From Actinomycetota bacterium (GTDB taxonomy: Bacteria > Actinomycetota > Nitriliruptoria > Nitriliruptorales > Nitriliruptoraceae): a stretch of DNA of 48,716 nucleotides. The notes beneath the pieces are model-generated. The model was given only the letters and a program-made list of their open reading frames with translations, was not told the DNA's origin and did not search any database. Below, one piece after another: positions 1-8,233 of the stretch. The stretch's first letter is position 1. Every line of letters starts with the position of its first letter. The stretch spans positions 1-48,716 of the forward strand of contig JAHWKY010000033.1 of NCBI GenBank assembly GCA_019347575.1. The letters run 5' to 3'. The position numbers and the translations under genes are program-made.

Positions 1-234
1 GCAGGCGGCCTCACGGTCGTCAACGAGGTCGTGCTCAACCAGGTCCTGGTGGAGATCGGCGACGAGACCGAGACCGACCGTGCGATCGCCACCATCCAGG
101 ACCAAGGGACGTGCTGGCTCGGCGGAACCACGTGGCGGGGCAGACGGCTGCTGCGTGTGTCGGTCTCGAACTTCTCCACCACCGAGGCCGACGTGGACCG
201 CTCCGTCGCCGCGGTCCTCGCAGCCGTCGCCTGA
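1..234 (+). CDS. PLP-dependent amino-acid decarboxylase, C-terminal end (partial)
   Basis: Only the last 77 residues are in the window; the frame is open to the left edge. The segment GTCWLGGTTWRGRRLLRVS followed by a TEADVD helix near the end is typical of the C-terminal small domain of group II pyridoxal-phosphate decarboxylases (aromatic amino acid, glutamate and diaminobutyrate decarboxylase-like proteins). The PLP lysine and the substrate pocket lie upstream and cannot be seen, so the substrate cannot be named. The GNAT gene follows after 14 bases, which suggests co-transcription. The family call rests on a short piece. Confidence 0.7.
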   Translation, partial: AGGLTVVNEVVLNQVLVEIGDETETDRAIATIQDQGTCWLGGTTWRGRRLLRVSVSNFSTTEADVDRSVAAVLAAVA

Positions 235-248
235 CCGGAGAGGGCGTC

Positions 249-818
249 GTGGAGGTCCACCTGCGTACCGAGCGGCTGACCCTTCGTCGGCTGACCTCCG
301 ACGACCTCGACGAACTCGAAGCCCTCGACTCCGACCCCGAGGTGATGCGCTACATCAACGGAGGCCGACCCACGCCCCGAGAGGTGCTCCGCGACGAGCA
401 CCTCCCCGCGTGGCTGCGGTGGTACGAGCGCGGTGAGGCGTGGGGCTTCTGGGCGGCTATCGACGGGGAGACCGGGGCGTTCCTGGGTTGGTTCCACCTC
501 CGCCCCGGCGCCGACGACCCCGATGACGAGCCCGAGCTGGGCTATCGCCTGCGCCGGGAGGTCTGGGGCCGCGGCCTCGCGACGGAGGGCTCGCGGGCGC
601 TGATCGACCAGGCGTTCGAGGAGTTCGGGGCGCGCCGCATCTACGCCACGACGATGGCGATCAACCTCGGGTCGCGTCGCGTCATGGAGAAGGCCGGGAT
701 GCGCTTCGTGCGCCTCTCCCACGGCGGATGGCCCGAACCGATCCCCGGGGACGAGCACGGCGACGTGGAGTACGCCATCACGAGGCAGCAGTGGGACGCC
801 GACCGCGCCGCCGGCTGA
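249..818 (+). CDS. GNAT family N-acetyltransferase (RimJ/RimL-like)
   Basis: A 189-residue acetyltransferase that would transfer acetyl from acetyl-CoA to an unknown amine, possibly a protein N-terminus or a small molecule. The opening (LRTERLTLRRLTSDDLDEL) and the acetyl-CoA loop around residues 102-115 (RREVWGRGLATEG) match the RimJ/RimL type, followed by the usual NLGSRRVMEKAGM segment. The GTG at 249 was chosen because the homologous protein begins there and a GGAGAGG-like ribosome site lies just upstream; the open frame extends further up without family resemblance. It follows the decarboxylase by 14 bases. Confidence 0.85.
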   Translation: MEVHLRTERLTLRRLTSDDLDELEALDSDPEVMRYINGGRPTPREVLRDEHLPAWLRWYERGEAWGFWAAIDGETGAFLGWFHLRPGADDPDDEPELGYRLRREVWGRGLATEGSRALIDQAFEEFGARRIYATTMAINLGSRRVMEKAGMRFVRLSHGGWPEPIPGDEHGDVEYAITRQQWDADRAAG

Positions 819-1105
819 GCACCCCGACCGTGTGCATCCGTCCCCGGTTGCCAGTCGGATCCGTCGGATCGATCCGCACCTGCTCGCCCCGCCCCACGCG
901 CTCCTGTGACGGCGGGAGGTCGTCGAGCTACGCTTGCGGCGGCGGTGTGTCACGCCGGACCTCCACCTCGGTTCCCGCGCGACCGAGCCTGGGAGGCGAA
1001 GGGGACCTCGAGTGCTCGACACGGGTTGGTCGCTGTCGTGTCCTGCGTGCACGTCGGCGAGCGCGGGTCGTCGGACGTGGACGCCTGACACGTGAGGCAG
1101 CAGAC
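819..1105. other. Intergenic stretch without a recognisable gene
   Basis: No frame here has convincing family resemblance or a ribosome site. The only structure seen is a 12-base perfect palindrome, CGGATCGATCCG, at 865-876, within a run of GGATC-rich sequence. It may be a protein site or chance. Confidence 0.4.
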
Positions 1106-1759
1106 ATGACCCGCAACGAGTCCTTCAAGCGCCGCATCCGCGCGCGCATGGCCAAGACCGGAGAGAAGTACGGCGCCGCCCGGCGCGTCCTCATCGAGCA
1201 GGCGACCCGCCGCAGCTCGGCGGGATGGGTCGCGGAACCCGAGCAGACCGACGAGGTCATCCGCGACCGGACGGGGCGCGGGTGGGACGAGTGGCGCGAG
1301 CTCATCGATGCGTGGCCCGGGCACGACGAGGGCCACGGTGCGGTGGCGGCTTGGCTGCAGGCCGAACACGACGTCGACGGCTGGTGGGCCCAGGCCGTGA
1401 CCCTCGGCTGGGAGCGCATCACCGGCCGACGCCTGCGGCACCAGATGGTAGACGGGACGTTCACCGCCAACCGCTCCGCGACCATCACGGTCGAGGTGGA
1501 CTCGCTGCGCGAGCTCCTCCTCGACGCGGACGGCCGTGAGCTGCTCTTCCCGGGCATCGACGTCGAGCTGCGATCGCGTCCGACCTCCAAGAACGTCCGG
1601 CTCGGGCTCGGCGACGGGATCGTGCAGATCGCCATCGTGCCCCGGGACGATGACCGCGCGACGGTCCATGTCGCCCACGAGAAGCTGCCGACCGCGGACG
1701 AGGTCACGCTCTGGAAGGAGTTCTGGGGCGACTGGTTGGCTGCTCTCGACGGGGGCTGA
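1106..1759 (+). CDS. DUF4287 / SRPBCC-like protein
   Basis: A 217-residue soluble protein. Residues 1-30 are strongly basic. The middle holds WDEWRELIDAWP and GWWAQAVTLGWERITG (about residue 92 onward), the pattern seen in DUF4287-type proteins. The last hundred residues look like a START/SRPBCC (Hsp90-activator-like) fold, with a TFTANRSATITVEVD start and a WKEFWGDWLAAL end. Function unknown; such proteins are often annotated only by domain. The ATG at 1106 has only a weak purine-rich site before it, but upstream sequence in the same frame has no family character. An inverted-repeat element follows the stop. Confidence 0.75.
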   Translation: MTRNESFKRRIRARMAKTGEKYGAARRVLIEQATRRSSAGWVAEPEQTDEVIRDRTGRGWDEWRELIDAWPGHDEGHGAVAAWLQAEHDVDGWWAQAVTLGWERITGRRLRHQMVDGTFTANRSATITVEVDSLRELLLDADGRELLFPGIDVELRSRPTSKNVRLGLGDGIVQIAIVPRDDDRATVHVAHEKLPTADEVTLWKEFWGDWLAALDGG

Positions 1760-1768
1760 ACGGGCGTC

Positions 1769-1823
1769 GAGCCATCGAGGTACGTGATCCGGTGCCGTAT
1801 CGCACCGGATCACCTACACCGAC
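1769..1823 (+). repeat. 55-base dispersed inverted-repeat element, copy 1
   Basis: The element holds a perfect 12-base inverted repeat (GTGATCCGGTGC at 1784-1795, its complement at 1802-1813) with a six-base loop, so it can fold as a hairpin just after the DUF4287-like gene. A second copy in opposite orientation lies at 12756-12810. The two agree in about 44 of 55 bases, including an exact 23-base block (1801-1823). It could act as a terminator or be a REP-like mobile palindrome. Confidence 0.7.
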
Positions 1824-1916
1824 ATCGCCGAGTGCGGCACCGGCTGGTCTCCTATCGCGACGCGCGAACCCGGGGGGCGTGGAGCACCCGCCTCCACCAG
1901 CGGCGTACGGCATGAT

Positions 1917-2453
1917 GTGGGTGTGAGCGACCGCCTGAGCCTCCGACCTCTTCGGGAGACCGACCTCGAGCAGCTCGACCGCCTCGCGGTGGACCCCGAT
2001 GCGCTGCGACCCTTCGGCTGGTTCGGCTACCAGCCACCAGGGCGGCGCCGAGCGCGTTGGGAGGAGGACGGGTTCATCCGGCCCGACTCGACGATGCTCG
2101 CGGTGGCCCTCGATGACGTCACCTTGGTCGGGATCGTCAGCTGGATGCAGGTGCCGCAGAACGGACCGGCGGATGGCTGCCTCGAGATCGGCGTCGCGAT
2201 CTTCCCCGAACACCGCGGCCAGGGGTACGCGACCGAGGCGCAGCGCGCGCTCGTCGAGTACCTGTTCGACAGCACCCTGGCCAACCGTCTCCAGGCGACC
2301 ACCGACATAGAGAACATCGCCGAGCAGCACGCACTGGAGCGGATCGGCTTCCAGCGCGAAGGGGTGCAACGGCAGGCTGTCTTCCGGGCGGGAGGTTGGC
2401 ACGATCAGGTCATGTACGCCCTGCTCCGCGACGAGGCGCTGCCCGAGTCGTAG
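1917..2453 (+). CDS. GNAT family N-acetyltransferase
   Basis: A 178-residue acetyltransferase of the RimJ/RimL type: LRPLRETDLEQLDRLA at the start, EIGVAIFPEHRGQGYATEA as the acetyl-CoA binding loop near residue 100, then ALERIGFQREGVQR. The substrate cannot be inferred. Two GTG codons, 1917 and 1923, are possible starts; the second (VSDRLSLRPL) aligns better with the family. No strong ribosome site is seen, so translation may be leaderless. Transcribed alone between the repeat element and a convergent small membrane gene. Confidence 0.85.
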   Translation: MGVSDRLSLRPLRETDLEQLDRLAVDPDALRPFGWFGYQPPGRRRARWEEDGFIRPDSTMLAVALDDVTLVGIVSWMQVPQNGPADGCLEIGVAIFPEHRGQGYATEAQRALVEYLFDSTLANRLQATTDIENIAEQHALERIGFQREGVQRQAVFRAGGWHDQVMYALLRDEALPES

Positions 2454-2587
2454 CGAGCGACCTCGTGCGCCGAAGTCGGCGTAACGCGTCAGGCGGCTGC
2501 GCCCCATCCGCGCTGGTATCGCAACCCAGGAACGTGCGATGTAGCAGCATCGATGCGCTGGACGGTGAGGCTCCGCAGTCCTCGGCC

Positions 2588-2830
2588 TCAGCGGATCCGA
2601 TCGCGCTTCTCGAGCGGCGGAACGAACGGTGGGACCTGTCCACCGGTGGCGCCGTGGCCGCCGTTGCCGGGGATGAACCACGGCGTCTCGACGCCCGGGG
2701 CGTGGCCATGCTGGCTCCGCGCCTCGCGGACCACGATGACGACGAGCCAACCCGTGATCACCGCGCCTGCGCCCACTATCAGCCAGTAGACGACCGCACC
2801 CATGATGGCTCCTCGTGCCAGATCCATCAT
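2588..2830 (-). CDS. Small single-span membrane protein
   Basis: An 80-residue protein. Residues 8-32 form one strong membrane helix (GAVVYWLIVGAGAVITGWLV); the rest is a polar, Gly/Pro-rich tail. A GGGAGA ribosome site stands six bases before the ATG at 2830 (a second ATG follows directly). No family recognised. It runs in the same direction as the four-helix protein upstream (stop 2876) and may share its transcript. Confidence 0.6.
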   Translation of the reverse strand: MMDLARGAIMGAVVYWLIVGAGAVITGWLVVIVVREARSQHGHAPGVETPWFIPGNGGHGATGGQVPPFVPPLEKRDRIR

Positions 2831-2875
2831 CGTACGTCTCCCGAACGAGCGCGGTGGCCATCTCGGGAGAACGGC

Positions 2876-3289
2876 TCAGCTCGCCGTGAGCAGACCCACG
2901 CCGAGCGCGATCAGACCTGCCGCGAGGATGAGCCCGCCGGCGTAGACCAGCACGATGGCGCGGTTGGGCTCGTCCACGTCCTTGCCGAGGCTGGAGAAGA
3001 AGAACCCGGCCGGCATGAGGATCGCGGCGATGGGAACGCCGGAGCGCGCGAGCAGTCCAAGTGCGTCGGTCTCGAGCCCCACCGTCTCGGCGTAGAGCAG
3101 CGCGACCAGCGACAGGATCAGCAACACCCCCGCGTGCGCGTGCCCCGCTCGGGCGAACCTCAGCTGGAACGGGGTCGCGGGTGCAGCGCCCCGCACGAGC
3201 CGCACGAGGTACAGGCCCCCGGTCTCGACCGTGACCAGGCTGAGTACCAGGATCGCCGCGAGCGTGCGTGCACCGTCGGACAGTTCCAT
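2876..3289 (-). CDS. Four-helix integral membrane protein
   Basis: A 137-residue protein with about four hydrophobic helices and a conserved-looking RAGHAHAGVLLILSLVALLY segment, whose histidines could bind a metal or heme; that is inference. Similar small actinobacterial membrane proteins are annotated only as hypothetical. The ATG at 3289 (MELSDGARTL) is preferred over the longer frame to 3328 because a GAGGAGG ribosome site lies about seven bases upstream. It diverges from the lipoprotein gene at 3398, leaving about 108 bases for both promoters. Confidence 0.75.
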   Translation of the reverse strand: MELSDGARTLAAILVLSLVTVETGGLYLVRLVRGAAPATPFQLRFARAGHAHAGVLLILSLVALLYAETVGLETDALGLLARSGVPIAAILMPAGFFFSSLGKDVDEPNRAIVLVYAGGLILAAGLIALGVGLLTAS

Positions 3290-3397
3290 CGGCGGACCTC
3301 CTCTCGGATCCGGCGCGCGAGGTGGCACGCCTCAGCCGTCCACGCCGCCCGCAACCTTAGGCTGGCGCGCGACGTCCGACCCTGTGGAGGGACACGG

Positions 3398-4741
3398 ATG
3401 CGCTGGAGCCTCGTGATCGTCGTCGCACTCACCGCCGTCGCCTGCGGTGGGGGTGGGGAACCAGCGCCATCGGTCGTCGAAGGGTCCGGCGAGGTCCCTC
3501 GCTGCGAGGACCTGGAGCCGATCGAGTTGCCGTCGGAGCACCTGCGCGACGAGCCGGTCTACGTCGGCAACGAGCAGCCGGTGGAGGAGCTATCGGCCTG
3601 GGCACAGAGCCGGCCCGGCTTCGAGGAGCTGTGGATCGATCGCAACCACCTGGGTTGGGTCGTGCTCGCCTTCAGCGAGGACGCCGAGGCTCGACAAGCG
3701 GAGCTGGCTGAGCGCTTTCCTGACGTCGGAGCGGTGGTCGTCGCCGTCGACTGGACCATGGCGGAGCTCGAGGTCCTCCAGCAGCGGGTGCACGAGGGGG
3801 TCGACCTCGAGTCGTACACGAGCGGGGTGGACATCACGCGCGGCGTGGTCGAGGTCGGGGTCGGGGCGCTGACGGACGCGAACATCGCTGCGGTCGCCGA
3901 TCGCTTCGCGGGCGAGCGCGTCTGCGTCTCCGGCAGCGACCCAGCGAGCGTGCCGGAGGAGGGACCGCAGCCGCAGGCGGGGGAGGGGTGGCGTCTGCTC
4001 GCGGACGAGCCGGTCGGCGAGCCCTACCGGACCTGGATCGCGGCCGACCAGGATGCGTACGCGCGCCTGTGGTCGGAGATCGGGCTCAGCGGTGAGCCAC
4101 CGGAGGTGGCCTTCGACGGCGAGGTGGTGATCTGGTTCGGGGCGGTCTACAGCGGCAGCTGTCCGCGCATCCGCCTCGACGATGTCGTCATCGACCACGA
4201 TCGTGCGCTCGTGCACGCCGAGATCGTTGAGCTCGGCGCCGAGCCCGCCTGTACCGACGACGCCAACCCTCGCGCCTACGTCGTCGCGGTCGAGCGGTCG
4301 GTGCTGCCCTCAGGACCGTTCGCGATCCAGCTCGGCCCCGAAGATCCGCCCGGTGGCGCGTTCGAGGAGCGCACCCTCATCGAGGTGGACCTCACCGAGC
4401 GGGGCAGCGCCCCGGCTCCCGACGAGATCGGGCCGGACCCCGCGGCCGCGGAGCCACAGCCGACGACCGTGGGACCGGGGGAGATCATCGAGACCGGGTA
4501 CCCCGCGCTCTACCGCTTCTGGCTCCACTGCGGGCCGGAGTGGCTGGGGCCACTCAACGACGTGATGTGGCGCAGCGACGTGACGCAGATACCGCCGGAG
4601 TGGCGCGAGCGGATGCACGACTCCGAGGAGCTGGTCGTCGAGGTGCTCATCGAGACCGATCCGGCGACCCTCACCGCGACCGCCGGGGACCACACGATCG
4701 TCTACCGGCCGAGCCCCGAGGACCCACCTGGCTGCGACTGA
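3398..4741 (+). CDS. Secreted lipoprotein of unknown function
   Basis: A 447-residue exported protein. The first 15 residues are a short lipoprotein signal ending in the lipobox TAVAC (Cys16), then a Gly and acidic linker. Three parts can be seen: an N-terminal part (to about 190) resembling a secreted repeat region with WIDRNHLGWVVLAF, a middle part with WFGAVYSGSCPRIRLDDV, and a C-terminal part with YRFWLHCGPEWLGPLND. No enzymatic motif is recognised. GGAGGG stands five to six bases before the ATG at 3398; the much longer open frame upstream is not coding. It converges on the PHP gene, with five bases between stops. Confidence 0.8.
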   Translation: MRWSLVIVVALTAVACGGGGEPAPSVVEGSGEVPRCEDLEPIELPSEHLRDEPVYVGNEQPVEELSAWAQSRPGFEELWIDRNHLGWVVLAFSEDAEARQAELAERFPDVGAVVVAVDWTMAELEVLQQRVHEGVDLESYTSGVDITRGVVEVGVGALTDANIAAVADRFAGERVCVSGSDPASVPEEGPQPQAGEGWRLLADEPVGEPYRTWIAADQDAYARLWSEIGLSGEPPEVAFDGEVVIWFGAVYSGSCPRIRLDDVVIDHDRALVHAEIVELGAEPACTDDANPRAYVVAVERSVLPSGPFAIQLGPEDPPGGAFEERTLIEVDLTERGSAPAPDEIGPDPAAAEPQPTTVGPGEIIETGYPALYRFWLHCGPEWLGPLNDVMWRSDVTQIPPEWRERMHDSEELVVEVLIETDPATLTATAGDHTIVYRPSPEDPPGCD

Positions 4742-4746
4742 CCCGG

Positions 4747-6108
4747 TCAGGCCGTGAGGAACCAGGGACTGGTGTAGGCGACGGCGGCGCCGAGGCCCTG
4801 CCACGCCTCTGGGGCGCGGGACTCGATCGGCGTCTCGGGGTCGCTGATGCGCAGGAACACCCAGTCGCCGTCATCGATGCTCAGCGGCGGGGCGGACAGC
4901 TCGACGACCGGCTCGGTATCGGCCGGCACGACGATGTCCTGGGCGTGCAGCAGCGTGGGCTCGTCCGTCCCGGGACGCAGGACCTGGACGCTCAAGGGCT
5001 TGCCGAACCAGTCGGGGCCGCGGTCGATGTCGACCGCGAACGTGACCGGACCGGCTGCGATCGGTGACCCCATGCGCGCCCCGTTGGCGCTGGCGTCGAT
5101 CCGCAGACCGGCGTGCTTGGTGGCGAACACCCGGCGGCTACGCAGCGCCTCGTGGACACCGTCGCGGGACAACTCCGTGACGTACATCCCGCCCCGACCC
5201 TTGCCCGCCAGGCCCCAGTTCTCGCCGTGCTCGTCGCTCACGCCGATCAGCCCGACACGCCAGCCGGCGTTGAGGCAGGCGTTGATGGGGGAGGGGCGGT
5301 CCTCGTCGCGACCCACGAAGAGGAAGTCGGTGGTCATGGTGAAGATCTCGCACGACACGAGCCGGTCGATCGCCTCCGGGAACAGCGCGAACCGGTCGAA
5401 GTCGTACGACCTCGGGTGGTTGAACCCGGCGAGCCCGTCCATGCCGCCGCCCTCGTCGACCGGTGTCCGCAGCCACTCGTAGAAGCCGTCGATCGACGCC
5501 AGCGGTTCGGGGATGCCGTAGGTCGCCTCGTGGATGTCGCGGATCGGCAGCTGCGCCGGGGCGTAGTCGGAGAGGTAGCCGGTCAGCCCGCGCGGGCTCA
5601 TCAGCGACTCGGTCTCCTTCGGGTCGGTCCAGTTCTGGGTGAGCCAGACGTTGATGTGGCCGAGGTGGCCGGTGGTCCACTCGAAGCCACGGATCGCGGT
5701 GAAGGCTCCGGGCTCGTCGGCGGCGTCGGCGTAGGCGCCGATCTCCTGCCACTTCTCGTCGTGGATGCCGAACGCGTAGGAGCACTGACCGGAGTGGCAC
5801 AGGGTCTCGCCGTTGTCCTTGCCCTGGATCGCGTGGTCGGTGAGGGCGGCGACGTCGAGGCCCGCGTCGCGCATCTGTGGGTAGAACCCCGAGGGGTCGC
5901 CGGAGCCGTCGGACAGCAGGGAGTGGTTGTGCAGGTCGGTGTGGACGAGGAAGGTCCCGTCGTCAGGGAACAGCCGCGACACCCGTGACGTGCCGAACTG
6001 CGCCATGGGGCTCTGCGCCCCGAGCGAGCGTGCGGAGCCCGCCAACAGCAGCGCCCCCGCCGCCCCTGCGGCCTTCAGCAGATCCCGCCGCCCGATCCTG
6101 GCCGCCAT
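4747..6108 (-). CDS. Tat-exported PHP-domain metallohydrolase (CehA/McbA-like)
   Basis: A 453-residue protein. Residues 6-32 are a Tat signal (GRRDLLKAAGAAGALLLAG). A PHP-type metal site follows: TDLHNHSLLSDG with His60 and His62, DVAALTDHA, later FNHPRSYDFDRF and GVSDEHGEN, all of which can supply metal ligands. PHP enzymes cleave phosphoesters; the CehA/McbA branch also hydrolyses carbamate esters. The substrate here is unknown. The C-terminal 100 residues look like a beta-rich accessory domain. A GGAGGA site precedes the ATG at 6108. The gene is divergent from the thermonuclease, with an acetyltransferase remnant between them. Confidence 0.85.
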   Translation of the reverse strand: MAARIGRRDLLKAAGAAGALLLAGSARSLGAQSPMAQFGTSRVSRLFPDDGTFLVHTDLHNHSLLSDGSGDPSGFYPQMRDAGLDVAALTDHAIQGKDNGETLCHSGQCSYAFGIHDEKWQEIGAYADAADEPGAFTAIRGFEWTTGHLGHINVWLTQNWTDPKETESLMSPRGLTGYLSDYAPAQLPIRDIHEATYGIPEPLASIDGFYEWLRTPVDEGGGMDGLAGFNHPRSYDFDRFALFPEAIDRLVSCEIFTMTTDFLFVGRDEDRPSPINACLNAGWRVGLIGVSDEHGENWGLAGKGRGGMYVTELSRDGVHEALRSRRVFATKHAGLRIDASANGARMGSPIAAGPVTFAVDIDRGPDWFGKPLSVQVLRPGTDEPTLLHAQDIVVPADTEPVVELSAPPLSIDDGDWVFLRISDPETPIESRAPEAWQGLGAAVAYTSPWFLTA

Positions 6109-6212
6109 GCCGGTCCTCCGCGTCGCGTCGCGATGCGAGAGACTTCCGCAGCGAACTCCCGGACTCCTGCTCCAGCTCGCCGCCTCTCGGTGCAGCTACC
6201 AATGGCCAGCCT

Positions 6213-6422
6213 GAACGAGGTGATCCGTCGAAAGGCGCGCGACCCGAGACGTTGACGCTGTGCCGACGGGGCGGTCGCGACCGCTTCGACGTAGCCCCCA
6301 CGGAGGCTGCGCCCTCCGACCTCCAGCAGCCGCGATACCACCGCAGCGTGCGCGAGCAGCTCGCCGTCCGAGGAGGTGACGGTCACGTGCCACCCGCCGA
6401 GGGTACCGTCGCGACTGACCAC
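6213..6422 (-). pseudogene. Remnant of an aminoglycoside 2'-N-acetyltransferase-like GNAT gene
   Basis: About 70 codons on the minus strand read HVTVTSSDGELLAHAAVV then GGYVEAVATAPSAQRQRLGS, close to the core of AAC(2')-type GNATs (LxAHAAV, a CGYVEGVAV-like strand, then the acetyl-CoA loop). Resemblance stops after FRRI, and nothing upstream of 6422 looks like the missing start. It is therefore truncated at both ends. The acetyl-CoA loop also lacks its usual glycine (QRQRLGS rather than Q-x-RG-x-GS), consistent with decay. It overlaps the thermonuclease start region on the opposite strand. Confidence 0.55.
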
Positions 6423-7130
6423 GGACGGGGGCAGGAACTGGCAGCGGGGGACGATGTCACGGCGGACGAGCCGCGGCGTTCGGTGTGGTCGCGGCTGCGG
6501 GGCGCTTCGCCCCGCACCCTGGCCTGGATGGTCACCGTCCCGGTGCTCGCGGGGGTCGGGGCGGTGCTCGCGGGGTCAGTTGCACAGGACGGCGACCTCG
6601 ACGTCCCTTCCGCGCCCGCGACCGCCCCGACCGAGTCGCCGACGCAGCCGGTCGTCTCGGAGTCACCGGCGGCGCCTTACGTGGTCGTGGCGATAACCGA
6701 CGGCGACACGGTGGACCTCCTGGGACCCGATGGCGCGATCACCGTGCGCCTGGCGCAGGTGGACGCGCCCGAGGTGGGTGAGTGCTGGGCCAACGAGTCG
6801 ACGGCCGGCCTGCACGAACTCGCCCCGCCCGGCACCGCCGTCACGGTGCGCCGGCCCGGCCCACCCTTCACCGACACGTACGGGCGGACGCTTGGTGAGC
6901 TACTCCGCGACGACGGCACGTCGATCAGCGTCGAGCTGGTCGGCGGCGGGGACGCCGGGTTCGATGCGCGCTTCGCCGACGAGGACGCCGACCTCGCCGC
7001 GCGGCTGCGCTTCGCCGAGGAACAGGCTCGCGCGTCGCGCGTCGGTCTCTGGGGCGCATGCGGCGGCCCTCACGAGCCGGTTGCGGCATCTCCTCCGGGT
7101 GGGCGCGCGGCGCCCCGTCAACACCTCTAG
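6387..7130 (+). CDS. Membrane-anchored thermonuclease (SNase domain)
   Basis: A 247-residue protein: a cytoplasmic N-tail, one membrane helix around residues 43-65 (VTVPVLAGVGAVLAGSVA), a Thr/Pro/Ser linker, and an outward-facing staphylococcal nuclease fold from about residue 95 (ITDGDTVDLLG, VRLAQVDAPEV, TDTYGRTLGEL, RVGLWG). The arginines of the second and third motifs and the acidic residue between them match the SNase catalytic set, so it probably cleaves nucleic acid outside the cell with calcium. The GTG at 6387 follows AGGAGG by ten bases; a later ATG inside the helix is an alternative start. Confidence 0.8.
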   Translation: MPPAEGTVATDHGRGQELAAGDDVTADEPRRSVWSRLRGASPRTLAWMVTVPVLAGVGAVLAGSVAQDGDLDVPSAPATAPTESPTQPVVSESPAAPYVVVAITDGDTVDLLGPDGAITVRLAQVDAPEVGECWANESTAGLHELAPPGTAVTVRRPGPPFTDTYGRTLGELLRDDGTSISVELVGGGDAGFDARFADEDADLAARLRFAEEQARASRVGLWGACGGPHEPVAASPPGGRAAPRQHL

Positions 7131-7162
7131 AGTGGCTCGGTAACCCGACCCCAGGAGCACCG

Positions 7163-7531
7163 ATGCCACACGACCTGACCATCGTCCTGCAGAACCGCCC
7201 CGGCACGCTCGCCGACGCGAGCGAGGCGCTCGGCAACGCCGGCATCAACATGCTCGGGGTGTGCGGCATCCCCTGCGAGGGGGAGGGGATCTTCCACGTC
7301 CTCGTGGACGATGTCGATGCGGCCCGCAGCGCGGCGGAGGGGGCGGGGTTCGAGACGCGCGACGAGCGAGAGGTCGTGGTCGTCGACGTCGAGGACCGCC
7401 CCGGGGCGCTCGGCGAGCTCACACGGCGTATCGCCGACGAGGGGGTCAACGTCGACCTCATCTACCTCGCCACCAACACCCGCGTCGTGCTCGGTGGCGG
7501 CGACGTCGAGGCCATCCAGGCCGCCATCTGA
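7163..7531 (+). CDS. Tandem ACT-domain protein
   Basis: A 122-residue cytoplasmic protein made of two ACT folds: residues 4-60 (LTIVLQNRPGTLADASEALG) and about 68-120 (VVDVEDRPGALGELTRRIAD). ACT domains bind amino acids or similar small ligands and regulate enzymes. A free-standing pair like this is usually a sensor or regulatory subunit, but the partner is not evident here. AGGAG lies five bases before the ATG at 7163. It follows the nuclease by 32 bases and a GC-rich hairpin follows its stop. Confidence 0.8.
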   Translation: MPHDLTIVLQNRPGTLADASEALGNAGINMLGVCGIPCEGEGIFHVLVDDVDAARSAAEGAGFETRDEREVVVVDVEDRPGALGELTRRIADEGVNVDLIYLATNTRVVLGGGDVEAIQAAI

Positions 7532-7542
7532 CCTAGGCGCAT

Positions 7543-7567
7543 CCCCCCGCCCCGAGCGGGCCGGGGG
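7543..7567 (+). terminator. GC-rich hairpin after the ACT gene
   Basis: Arms of C-rich and G-rich sequence (CCCCCGCCC and its near complement) surround a short CGAG loop. There is no U-run. The hairpin lies between two convergent genes, so it could serve both. Confidence 0.5.
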
Positions 7568-7584
7568 AGACGCCGTCGGGGTGG

Positions 7585-8070
7585 TTAGCCGGCGAGGTCC
7601 ACACGCTCGTCGTCCATCCCATGATCGGAGCAGTAGGGCGGCTCGGTGTCGGGCAGCGGCTTCATCGTGGTCGCCGACACCGGCTCGGAGCCTGCGGCCC
7701 AGAGCGTGACGGTCACGACATCGTCGCAGCGGATGTCGCTGTGCCAGATCAGTTCCCGCACGGTGTAGTGGTAGGTGGTGGGTCCGCTCGGCGTCTGGGC
7801 GGCTCCGGCGATGGTCCGCCGCTCGACGACATCGGCGGCGTTGCCGTCGAACCCAGCCGCGGGTGCGGTCTCCCAGCGCCAGACCACGGGGTGTCCGTCG
7901 CGGGGGACCGGGAGGCGGTAGGACGCCTCCGCGAAGCAGATGTCCACGTCGCACTCGACCGTGAGGTGCGGGACCGTCACCGTCTCGGGAGTTGGCGTCA
8001 CGGCGGCGACCACCGCCACGGCCACGACCCCCAGCGCCACCACCAGAGTTGCCCATCGGAAGCTGTCCAC
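7585..8070 (-). CDS. Membrane-anchored secreted protein of unknown function
   Basis: A 161-residue protein with one N-terminal helix (ATLVVALGVVAVAVVAAV) and an extracytoplasmic part containing four cysteines (ECDVDICF, IRCDD, PPYCSDHG) that could form disulfides. No family recognised. The GTG at 8070 was chosen because AAGGAG stands six bases before it; the frame extends to 8085 without a better site. It diverges from the SARP regulator at 8234, so that regulator may control it. Confidence 0.65.
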   Translation of the reverse strand: MDSFRWATLVVALGVVAVAVVAAVTPTPETVTVPHLTVECDVDICFAEASYRLPVPRDGHPVVWRWETAPAAGFDGNAADVVERRTIAGAAQTPSGPTTYHYTVRELIWHSDIRCDDVVTVTLWAAGSEPVSATTMKPLPDTEPPYCSDHGMDDERVDLAG

Positions 8071-8137
8071 GATCGCTCCTTCCACGTCGGCGTCGTCTCG
8101 AGCGGATGCTCGTTCGCATCGTCGGGACGGTCGCTTC

Positions 8138-8173
8138 GCAGCGGTTCCGCAGCGGCGAAACCGGGACGAAACC
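8138..8173 (+). promoter_or_regulatory. Candidate SARP operator: two pairs of heptamer direct repeats
   Basis: GCAGCGG occurs at 8138 and 8149, and CGAAACC at 8156 and 8167. Both pairs have four-base spacers, hence an 11-base period. SARP-family regulators are known to bind heptamer direct repeats with that period, usually about eight bases before the -10 hexamer. A weak -10-like TTGGCT begins at 8182. The sites lie 60 bases before the SARP gene, which fits autoregulation. Function is inferred. Confidence 0.4.
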
Positions 8174-8233
8174 GCGCACGCTTGGCTCTACGGACGCGCG
8201 GTGGTTGGCTCTTCGGTGGCGCGGGGGAGTGGC

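Noticed and set aside
928-1813. Long minus-strand open frames opposite the DUF4287-like gene
   Set aside because: Their Arg/Ser/Pro-rich composition is the usual mirror of a GC-rich gene; no family motif or ribosome site.
2396-3397. Upstream extension of the lipoprotein frame
   Set aside because: It crosses two minus-strand membrane genes with good SD sites and has no protein-like pattern; the lipobox protein starts at 3398.
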